The notes under the pieces: generated by a model | The model's database searches: none | What the model was told of the DNA's origin: nothing | Seen by the model: only the letters and a program-made list of their open reading frames with translations | Made by a program: the position numbers and the translations under genes | Shown: positions 39,401 to 51,400 of the stretch, in pieces | How the letters are laid out: every line of letters starts with the position of its first letter | How positions within the stretch are numbered: the stretch's first letter is position 1 | Source: Crossaster papposus | Taxonomy: Eukaryota > Echinodermata > Asteroidea > Velatida > Solasteridae | Assembly (NCBI GenBank): GCA_037893245.1 | Contig: JBAIAA010000237.1 | Span: forward strand, 1,674,001-1,738,000 | DNA length: 64,000 nt | Direction of reading: 5' to 3'

Positions 39401-42400
39401 GTCATTTCGGGATGGATTTTACCATTTTGAGGTTTTAGGTTTTCCTAAGTCACTTACTATTAATCTACAATCTCCTCAAATTTGAACAAAATCCGTCTAC
39501 CAGAAGTGTGTTTTTTGTCATTTTTGTGAAACATTTGTGTATAGAAATAATACGCTTTTCTGAACTTCAAAGCTGTTTATCTCATAATTAGGTTGTCAGG
39601 GTTTTATCACTAAATCCAGACCCCAGGGAAGATAGGGTGGGGGTACATATGTAAATGATACATCATTTTGAAGCTGAGAACCTAGAGAATTTGAAAAAAA
39701 TAAAATCTGAAAAACTAAAAAGTCGACTTTGTCCGGGTTTCGTTGGAACAGGTCACATATAAAGTCTCCTTCTGAACTTCGTTCAGGCAAGACGAAACCT
39801 AAATTACTGGCAAAATACATATCACTTTTAATCTGTTTTTATAGTTAAAAAAGGCAGAAAGGCAAATCCCAAACACGCCTCTAGTTTGGATGTCTTACTT
39901 GTTGATAAACACGGCTGGAGCACCAGGGGAACTGTTAGCAACGCTCACTAGAAACTCATTGATGACTGACTCGATGGGCTCAGTGGTCTACAAGACACAA
40001 AAGAAGCAATGACAGAGTTGCAGTGAAGCCCATCACAGGTTGACTGCCGGGCATAATTTCACAGGGCGCCCCATTTGCAAAGCGTTGTACGCATGTGCAT
40101 ACTTAATAGGTACTTTATAAATACAAAATTTTGTTTTAAACATAAACATTTGATAGATGTATGTCCTCACTCACCACTGCCAGCAGCGTATTTGTTATCT
40201 TAATTTGTAGCGTTATCAGTGATGCCAGTGTATTCAATTGACAATACAAAAACCTTTCGTTTTCTACGAGTATACTCGTAGTGGCAGAACCCAGTACACC
40301 TGTTACTACACACAACCGCGCATATGGAGACTTGTGGGGAAGACCTTTAGACTAGGAGCACGGACCAAAAAAAAAAGTGGGTGCTCAACTCTCACTACAT
40401 CTAAGGTTCGATTGCTTTATCTGGTGGAATAGACCTAGTAGAACATCTCTAGGTAGTATGTGGACTCAAATTGTGGTATAAATTTAGCGCTGCTATCAAA
40501 AAATATTCCAAAAAAAATAATTTGATAAAAAATAATAAAAAAAACAAATTTAAGATAAGTTTGACACAATGAAAGCATATAAACATCACTTTTGTTCATG
40601 CAAATGATGCTGTTTAATGAGTTCATGACTCAAATGTTCCTTATTGGCTAAAAAATAATAATTATGGTCTAAGGAGACAAAGGGGCGTGGCCACGCCCCT
40701 TTAAAAGATAACCTTTAAAAAAAAAAAAAAAAAAAAAAAATCTTAGGAAGTAGCCTCGTACAATTTTTCTTTGTTCTTATTTCAAAATTATTTCAAATTT
40801 TAGTATGTACTTTATAAAAATGAAATGTAAAAAATATTTTAATGATAGTTGTGATAATTTATATAAGATATTAAGATATATAAAAAATAAAATGCTTCAT
40901 TTTTTTTTTTTATATGAATATATGACTAGACTGTTTACTAACAATTGGTGCCAAATTAATAACAATACCAACTTTTTACCCTCAAAAACCAAGTTTTTCT
41001 CAAAAGTGATACCACAATTTGAAGCCACATACTACCTAGCAGTGTTCAGTAGGGTATGTTCTTCCATATTGTGAAGTCAAACCTTGGATGTAGTAGGTGT
41101 TGAGCAAAATTCTTATTTACAGGGCTTTCACAACTTTGCTCCTAGTCTACTTTGTTACCCTCTTTTGTTTTCCTTTGTCCTATTGTAATATTTAAGGATT
41201 TTCGCTCTGGGGTAAATTTATCCTATTGTCCTATTGTGTTTCCTTCCCCATAGGGCTGCGTGTATACGAGCGACTTTAGTCGTAGTCGGCAGTCAACGTG
41301 TTAAATAACTCAAGTTACAAGAAAAATCTCCAGCGATGATTATATTTGAATGAAATGATTTCATTTTAGAAATGTTGAGGGAAAAGTAGCAACTCTAGAA
41401 TGTTGGGGTCTATTGTTTGTTTTCATGTCATTGTAACATCTAACATAAATGTATATACTTCTTAACCAGTTTGCACCGGAGGACGTATATACACGCAAAG
41501 TTTTCCCCATATTCAAATTGGATGATGCATAAACACGTCACGAGCAAGGCCGGAAATGTCTGTCAGCAGCGAGCAAAGTCGGAAATGCGTGGCTTAGCAG
41601 TACCATCGGCTTGAACGCACCTCTGCTCGGTGATGTGAAAATAATCCCGGTGCGAACTGGTTAATGCACTTTAATAAAAAATTGGGGTTCGAATCCAGTC
41701 TATGCTAATTTTGCATTGACTATTTTGGTCTCCAAGTTTACTGTCGGAGTGAGTTTAATTTAAGGGAAAGTAAGGATCTGAGAACCTAAGTGTCTTCCAC
41801 TTAGTGCGGTCTGGATACGCCCAGTTATGATAAATGACCGTAACCATCCTAGGGAACAAAATAATTACGCCGCTTGCTTTGGCTACAACTTACATGTATT
41901 CCAGAGAATGAGCGAGTGAGCCGTGCGACCTCATGACCTCCTCTAAACAGTGTCGTCCACAGCTCTCCCTTCAGTAGGTTCTCAGCCGCTGCCTTCAAGC
42001 TCTGCTCCTGGTCTTCTAATGGGCTGGAAGGTCTTTCAACAGACTTGGCTGATTTTCAAGTAAATTTAAAGTTGAACATTTTATTTTTGTTGGGGTGGCG
42101 GGGGCAATTTTTTGAAAATACAAACAATGGACTGCATAAGTCGATTCCAAAAACGATACCTTGTGGAGACCTGAACACAATGGAGACAAAGGGAAAGAAT
42201 AGGTCTCCAATTTCTATGGGTAGAAAGGTCTTCACAAAATATATTCCTGGAGTTTTACCAAAAAAGGGCTTCAGAGTACAAATCGGGTTATATGGTCATC
42301 CATCGCAGAATAAATAAAAAAATAATTGAGAGGACCAGAATCAACATTTGGGGATGAATGAATTATTTGGGTGGGAATAAAATTAGTATTTAGGCAAACA

Positions 42401-45400
42401 ATTCGTAACACAAAGGAATGTGCAGACTAGGTATGTAAAGTTGGCCTTAATTTTTCAAAAACTACACCAGAAGCAAATGGCGTATACCACCTTTAACCAG
42501 TTCACGCCGGGATTATTTTAACATCACCAGGCCGAGGCGCGAGATTTTTTTTAACGAAACTCGATCATGCATATATGTGACCTGTCACCAGAAAATGAGA
42601 GTAAAGTCGCACAATGTGATTCAGAGATATGGCCATCCAAAGTCAAAATATGAAGGGGTAGTTAATTTTGAGATTTTGAGTAATTTGGAAAGCCCAAGTC
42701 CTCCTCTACATATTCCCATTTTTTGGGCGAGATCAGATGATCGAAAACCTCCTAAATTACGTGATTTTGCGTAGTTAGTGTTTGGATTAAAGTCTATTAG
42801 TGGTCTAATTAACACGGTAATTAAATATGCAATTCAGGTCCTCGTAATTATTACACGTTTTTGAAATTTTGATATTTTGTTGTTTATACAATAGTTTGTA
42901 TGTGTGGAAAATTTCAACCTAACCTTACTTGTCCTGTTTTGTAATCTTTTGCGTGTTTTGTTTAAGGTGTTTAAAGTAAGTTTTCTCACAAACACGTTTT
43001 GTGTAACCCATGACTTTCTGGAGCGCTGTAAAAAGTATTTATCGCAAAACCCCCAAGTGTTATATACCATTGGAAAGCTCTCTTTCTCAAGAATTTGAAA
43101 ATACCAATATCTCAATTTTCAATATTTCTGACTTTATTCTCATATTGTGGTGACAGGTCACATATGTCCTCCAGCTCGAACTGGTTAAACTGAACAATTT
43201 ATTTCATAGAAACGCAGAAAAGTGTGCTTGCTGACATTTTTTAAAACAGAAACGAAACATAAAAAAGACTTACGTTTTAGGGGATTTAGGAACGAGGAAC
43301 AAATCTTCCCTTGCACTTTGGCCAGACTCAGTTGAAGGTCGTAGAGCCAGGAAAACTGGATATCACGAGACCCTAAAGCTGTCACCTGTAAAATGCCCAA
43401 AACAATTAAAAACCCAAGAATGGGACATTTTAGAAAAACCTATCCTGGCCTCAACATGTTTTTTCGTTACTTCATCATTTTTTTTCCTGTGAGGGTTATA
43501 AATAAAAAAAAAAATAATAAATAAAACAAAACAAAAAAGTGTTTACTAACACAAAATTATTGAATGAGCTCAACGCAAAACCAACTTCTTTAAAACACTT
43601 ACAGTGAATTTGTATCCCCACTCGTTATTGCTGCCGTCGGAATGGAAGAGAAAATGCAGACGATGGGGTGATTTGAAGGTGTTAGAGACCGGCCATTTAT
43701 CACTGCCGACCTTCTGATCATAGACGGTCTTCTTGCCAAAGGAATCGGTGAATTCAAGGTAATCGTACCTGATGGAATTGAACACACACATTTGTAGGAA
43801 ATTAAATTTTCGTCTCGAGGCGATCAAAATTTTGAAGAATCTGTGAATTTAAAGTATTACCCAACTGATTCGGTTCAAACCTACAATATACATTGTAGGT
43901 GTACAGTTCAAGATGTTTGCAACCCAGAATATTTGTTTCCTCGTTAACCAGTTCGCGCCGGGATTAATTTAACATCACCGAGCCGACGCGCGTGAATATT
44001 TTTAACAAAACTCGATCTGAAGCGTGTTCAGGCCGATAGTACCGGGAAGCACACCCACGCATTTCCGGCCTTGCTCGCTGCTGACAGACATTTCCGACCT
44101 TGCTCGTGGCGTGTTTATGCGTCATCCGTTTTGAATCTGGAGAAAACTTTGCATTTATATACGTCACCCGGCGCGAACTGGTTAAGGACTGAATAAAAGC
44201 AAAACAAACTTCACATCGATAAAAGGCAGAGATCTTGCTAGAGAAGGTAAAAGTTCTTCTGGTGAATAAAAACTTGTTGCAAGAGGAAAAAGGTACTTGT
44301 TTGTAAAGGGCAAAGATCTAGAAGGGGAAGGATCTAGAAGGGCAAAGATCTAGAAGGGCAAGGATGCAGAAGGGCAAGGATCAAGAAAGGATAGGATCTA
44401 GAAGGGCAAGGATCTAGAAGGGCAAAGATCTAGAAGGGCAAGGATCTAGAAGGGCAAGGATGCAGAAGGGCAAGGATCCAGGTAACGCGCTGTTCAAATG
44501 TGAGATAGCCAAGACGTCCTTTCCGATCTATGAGCGCCGCATAGCATACACTACATCGCTTACGGTCGTGCAACCAAGACTAGTTGAAAGGCAAAGTTCT
44601 GGTCTATAAAACAGCTGACCTGAGTTCCGTCTCGCAGTGTGAATCAAAGTCCACCTGAAACACCTGAGCTCCCAGGCAGTTGAAGACCTGGATCGTGTGC
44701 TGGTTGTGGGCATACTTGTGGGCCGACTCCACCTCCCACTTACGCAAGACAACCTTCTCCTTCTTGGTGGAATCTTCCTTGGTGTCGTCAATCAGACTCT
44801 GGCAATAATCGCAGTAAAATGGACGCCGTGTCAAATTTCTCCCACATTATGTACGAGCCTTGAGCCATTTTGCAATTGGTGCGTTCATTAATGCTGTGCA
44901 TTTCCCATTAACTTACTCTTCGATAAGCTGAACTGAAATTGTTTCGAATATTCGAAGAGTCCATCACTGAAACGCAGGTAAAAACTTTGAATAAATATTA
45001 TTTTAATGGTAATTTTTTGTTTATTTGAAGAAAGCTGACAAGCTGATGTCTTAGAGATTTTTAATAATACAAAGTTAGACTGTAAAATCACTCAACTAAT
45101 ATCAAAATATTTAGTTCGGGGACTGTAATGTCATCTTTTCTAGACAGTTCATGTTTCCATTGTTCTATGGCTTTTCCTGGCCGTTATCGTTCGGCATCAC
45201 AATTTCACGCTTTTTATACATTTTCAGGTTTTTTTAACCTATTTTTTCTTATGTTGATATATTATTTTTCTTGAAAGATTCACCTCATTAAAGTCCCGTC
45301 CCAGGAGTTCCTGCAGCCGTTTAACTGCTGAAGAGACGTGAATGATGTCATCCAATAGAGACTGGGGTAAACACTGCTCACTCAGCAAAATCAGCATCAC

Positions 45401-48400
45401 GGTCTAGAGTACCACACAAAAGGTTAAAAGTTGAAGGTTGAATCATCAAGGCCGTGTCTGAATTAACTTGGCTGCGGCTTAAAATTACACACGAGTCTAT
45501 GGTAGTGGATGCAGTCACTTCACAAAGACTAGTGTGTAATATCAAGCCGTAGAACCAACACTGCAAGGAAGTACGGGCCAGAATCAGGCAAGTCATTGCG
45601 CCCTACGAAGAGCTTCTGACCGCTGTGAAAAAACACAAATTGAAGTGGTATGAGCTTATTTAACGATCATCAGGACTTGCGAAGTCGTTCCTGCAAGGCA
45701 CCGTACAAGGAGGAAGGAAGAGAGGCAGACAGAGATACGAGGACAAAATCTGTACAGGCCTGACACTGAGTGACTTCCTGAGAAAGTCGTAGGGATGGAG
45801 AAAAGCTGGTGGTCAAATCTTCAAGAGGTGCAGTGCACCCACGATTACACAGACTAAGGGACAGTGGGGAAAACTAATACTGGGCAATATGTGCATTATA
45901 TTATTATATTATGAATAAAGTTACTAAAAATACAGTATATACAAGGACGGAAAAGTTTAAAATAATGAGTGTGAAACAATTTGCTTTTGAAAGAATTCCA
46001 TATCTGAACATTAGATGTTATGCTGAAGAGGTCCCGACGGATGCTAACATTTCAGGTTTGAGAACACTGTTTAAAAATGAGAAATACTTTATTTTTGTCG
46101 TGGCTGTTAACTGTGAGGTTTTGTACACAGGAGCTTGAACGACGTCCAGATATGGAATTCTTTCTTAGAGTCTTTACCAGTTGTCTCATGGTTGTTCCCA
46201 GGAAGCTGTACTGCAGTGCATCGATGAGCTTCTGTCGCTGCTGTTTGAGCTCCAGCAGACGCTGCTGCAACTGCTGCAGCTCAACTCGCTGGTGTCGCTG
46301 CTCCACTAAGATCTGCAGCTCCTCCTCTAAGTTGAGCTTCCTCCCGGTTTCTTTCTCGCTGCTGTCAGCGACTTGCTGAGGTTTTTGCTCTGTTGCTTCC
46401 TCTCTTCCAGACACTGCAGTGCATTTTACTGAAGGCTCTGACTGTTCCGCTGCTGTTTCTTGAAGGGTCTCGGCCTTTGTCGCGGCGCTGTCTATTTCTG
46501 ACGGGCCTGGCTTCTCCTGCGGCTGTTCTGGTCGTTGCTCCGGTTGCTGTTCCTGCTGTTGTTCCGTTGCTGCTTCTTTCGCCGACACCCCAGAGTCTTT
46601 TACTGCAGGTTTGAGCTTTTCCACATCTTCTTGAAATGTCTCAACCTTCACTGCTGCACCATCTACGTCCGTTAGGACCGGTTGTTGTTCTTGCTGCTGC
46701 TGCTGCTTGTTGCTGACAGTGTTTCTGGCTGCCGTTTCTGGTAATTTTTTAAAGGTAGTATACACAATTTGCAAACATTTAAAAACAAAACTACAGAATT
46801 ATTATGAAATACCTTAATTGACTGTAAGTGAATAACAGTCTCAAGCATCTTGTGAAATCACAACCTGACTATTTTTAAACACTTCCCCCAATTTCTCAAT
46901 TTTAGTTAGTCCACATATTGTTTGCATTACTGTTACACATTCGTGAATGGGTGCAAGCCAGCTAGTCTGGTCTCCTTAGAACCTGATAATTGCCTGACGT
47001 TTATAAATTGATCTGTTTCGTCTGAAGGAAGTCAACGAACCAGACTACAAGAACAACATTTTTTCTTGGTTTTTCTGGCACTTTTTAATACAAAACTTTC
47101 ACAGGTCTGAGTCACAATATTTACTATAAAATATGAATCCCCTAACCCCTAATCCCCAACCTGTTCTTTTTTTCTTTGTTTTAAATCACAGCAAAGGCAA
47201 ATGGTTTACACTACCTTTGTCTTCAGAGGCTATCTGCACTTGTTGCTGTTTGGTTCCGTCTTTCGCGGCCATGTCTTCAGACAGCTTCGGCTGCTGCTGT
47301 TGCTCTTCAACTGTCTCTTCTTCCTTCTCAGCTTCCTTCTCTTTCTTGTCTTCTCTCTGTAGTTCCTCTTTATCTTTCTTAGGAGCTTTTTCCTCGAGTA
47401 TCATTTCCCCTATGTCTTTCTCAAGCAGCGTCAGCACATCTTTCCGTTGCGCAAGATGCCTGTGGAGGAGGTCGAGGGCGCCGACGCTCGAGGCACACTG
47501 CATGCTGGTGTCTACACGACAGAAAGAAAAAATATAGTATTTTGATTCTTTCTAGTCATGGAGAAAAGGTCAAACAATCTTAAGGTGGAGTTAAGAACTT
47601 CCCTTTAAAAAAAATTGTGTTTTATTTCAGTAAGTGAGTCTGAAGACCAAGTAAGATAGAAAACTTTAATTCCTTCTTTACTTTTGAAATAAAGCATAGC
47701 ACTATTATGTGGCAAATTGACAAGAGACCATTCTCGACGAAAGATATTTTTTCAAAGTATGGCATAAACCTGTTAATTGAACTGTTTATTCATTTATTGA
47801 TTACATTTCTTGACCAAAGGGGTATACTTATAAGTTTTTAGTTAGGGTCTTTGCCTTTAGCTAATCTTTACATCATACCACAAGGCTTGCTAGCAGAGCA
47901 AGCGACAAACTAGGGCTTTCATTTTGATGTGCCCAGGTTCGAATCCATCTCACGTACTTACACTTGAGTATAGCATCATGAGCTAGCTTGATATGCACTA
48001 GGTTATCAGGCTTAGCCTGTAGGAGATCTTTACACCATACCACGAGGTTTGCTAGCAGAGCAAGCGACAAACTAGGGCTTTCATTCTGATGTGCCCAGGT
48101 TCGAATCCCTCTCACGTACTTACACTTGAGTATAGCATCATGAGCTAGCTTGATATGCATTGGGTTATCAGGCTTAGCCTGTAGAAGATCTATACACCAC
48201 GCCATCAGGCTTGCTAGTAAAGCACCAAGAAGCTTACTGACGTAGGATTGGCCTTTCGGTAGTTCTGCTGGGCTGATCAAACTAGTTTCAAACTATTTTA
48301 AAAAATATAAAAAAAAATTTTATAATAATTAATAGCAACTACCAATATTATTGATAATTGCTTAAATATAATTCACTGTCTTTTAACTTGTATACACAGT

Positions 48401-51400
48401 ACATTTCTAAGGATTCACGCGTAACAGTACTCAGTGAAATGGTGTTAAAAAAGCAAGGCACATTTCCATGTGCATTGACGTAATTATTGAAATCCATTTT
48501 GAAAATGATCATTTAAAGGTAGGATACACCATTTGCAGATATCAAAACATTTTAATACCGAATTATTAGAAAATATCTTACTTATTTGAAAGTAAATAAC
48601 GATTGTAGGCATCAGGCAAAATAATTTTGTTAGATATCATGTACTTCTGAAAATTGAATTTTATAAATAAAAACATCCCTGGCTTAGTCTTTGTCTCTGG
48701 CTTTTGGCTTAAGGGGATTTTTGGCTACCGATTGTGGGAACTATAGCCGAATTCTATAGCCTGTTGTGCTTCAGAAACATTTTTTCGATTGATATGAATT
48801 CAAAAGTTCGAGTATTCCCTTTTGCTTTAATTTATCTTTGCTTGTCAGTGATTCGAAACAAAATCTTCGAAAACTTCCTACATCTGCAATGTCTCAGCAT
48901 TTATGTGATTCCACAGTGCGATACTGTGTAAATAAACTAAATAAAGATTTCTGGACTCGACCAAGTGAGTACACTCAAGTTAATAGTGGACTTTACCTCC
49001 TTATAGACGACAGATTGCAGAGTCGAAAACACACTAAAGATGGCTTGAGCATCAAAGTTCTCCTAAGAAACCAGAATTCACACACAAATTAACTGATGTT
49101 TTGGCAAACAGATAAAGGTAGATAAAGCACATGACCAGGTAGGTAGGACCAGGTAGGTAGGAAAAGGCCGTACATTTTTTTATAATTTTTTGGGGGTGTA
49201 TTTGTGACCCGCTCCTACGAAACCCGACATAAGTCGCACAGGCTATTTCGAGAAACAGCTCGTCAAAGTTGAAATAGGGTGAAAAATGTGGCGGACATCC
49301 ATTTTTGTTTTTGTTATGTTTTATTCTTTAATATGTATACTTTAACCCTCAGTTAAACAAAAATACAAAAATCATGAATTTATTGAGGCAAACTGTGTCC
49401 TAAAAGTGGTAATTTATCTCCCAAATACATCAATTTTTTCATAAATTATCGCTACTTGGGAGTGTATGTATGGTATAGAGGTGGTTTTGGTACCAAATGA
49501 AAGCTGAATATGTGTACTAAATGGAAATAACAATATCTAACTTTTCAAAAAAACCCACTTATGTCTGGTTTTGTGAGAGCAGGTCACATTTGTGATAAAC
49601 CAAAGTCTGTTTTAACCAGTTAAACAAACATGTATTTTACAACCATTTTGTTTTTAATATAGTTTTTCGTATTACATTAAAAAATAAAATGGGTGGGTAA
49701 ACCTCTTGTTTGGCTTACATTAGCCGTCATTCAAATTGTGAATACTGTTTTTTTCAAAATCTACAACATTCACAGGGATACAATTGTATAGTTGTTAACA
49801 CTATGAGTTATTGAACAATGAAATTAAAGTTTTACCATTAAAATTAAGTGAAAAACCTTAAAATTTCACGGAGATTTCACGGTGATTTAAGGGTGAAACA
49901 GCATTTCTATTATTCAAGAACTCATAGTGTAAGGTTAGTTGTCAAGAACATTTCTTCAAAAGTTGAGCACTTTTTGTTGCTTTAAACGATAAAAACTCAC
50001 AACTGACAAATGTGACCTGCTCCCACAAAATCAGAGTAAAGTTGACATATATTTTGAGATATTGGTATTTCCAGATTCCTTGAATTCTTAGTTTTAAATT
50101 GATATATAATTTATTGGGTAGGGTATTTAAAAAATATATAATATTGAGCAAAACCAGCGGTTATTACACACCAAATTAAGAATAGTTACTGAGAAAACAC
50201 ACAACATTTTACTGCGAATCTTTTGAAAAAAATACTTGGTAGTTCAAAAGAAAACATTTGTGGGAATTGTATCATGCCAAAACCCCCAAAACGATTCCCC
50301 ACTGTCAAATCGGCTATTTTCAATCATAACTCAATATAGCATAGCACGACTTTATGCTGTTTTCGTGGGAGCAGGTCACAAATGGTCTACTACAGCTTTA
50401 AGCAAGTTGGAATTGTGTACCTCAGTTGGGTCAGTGGGTAGAGTCAGCAGACCTCTGGTGTCAACGCTCCCAAAATGATGGCACAAGGACTGAAAGACCA
50501 GGTTAGTAGCTGGCTCCACGGTGCTCTGTCAACAAGAAAACAAATGGATAAGTACAATTTTGAAGAGAACCAGTTGTGCATATATTTTTCTACCAAAAAA
50601 AAAAAAAAAAATTGGGGTTTTATTGAACATTACTCATTAGCCTGCAAACATACACAGAAATGCTGATTTCAAGAGGACCCATTTTCAAAAGTGCTAAGTT
50701 CACCAGTTCGTGCCAGAGGACCTATATACACGCAAAGTTTCCCTTAGATTCAAAACGGATGTCGCATAACCACGCCACGAGCAAGGCCGGATATGTCTGT
50801 CAGCAGCGAGCAAGGACGAAAATGCGTGGGTGTGCTTCCCGGTACCATCGGCCTGAATCCGCCTCAGATCAAGTTTCGTTAAAAATAATCCCGCGCCATG
50901 GCTCGGTGATGTTAAAATAATCCCGGCACGAACTGGTTAAAAAGCAGAAAAATATCACTATTGAAGCTGACAGTTACAAGAATACATTCCCAAAAAGCCG
51001 AGTACCGTAATTTCCTGCGGTAAAGCCGCGGCTTATCTGACTTTCTAGACCACAAAAACATCGCCGCGCCTTATCTTTCGGTGCGCCTTATATGATGTCG
51101 CTTGATTTCAAAGTGACGGTCTTTGTGTGAAGAATTCTTTGAACGCCGTAATCTTACTCAATAATGCGGTCAACCAATTAGCTCAACTCTTCGGACATTG
51201 TGACCGTGTTTCCATTCTAACAATGCCGTGATGTGTTGATCCCCTATGAATGTGCTTACCCTCCAACAATGCCACGATGTGTTGATTTCCCCTCCCCCCC
51301 CCCCCCCCCCCCCACGACCGTGCTTTTATTCCAACCATGGAGAAATAAGATGCCGCAATGTGTCGATCCCCTTTTTCTTTCTGGCCGTTTTCTTTCATTC

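Noticed and set aside
45611..45900. Active reverse transcriptase gene.
   Set aside because: Only the C-terminal tail remains, with in-frame stops and no catalytic region.
47873..48280. A single minus-strand frame of 135 codons across the exon 13 repeats.
   Set aside because: It reads through two gtaagt donors. It reflects a 162-bp period divisible by three, not one continuous exon.
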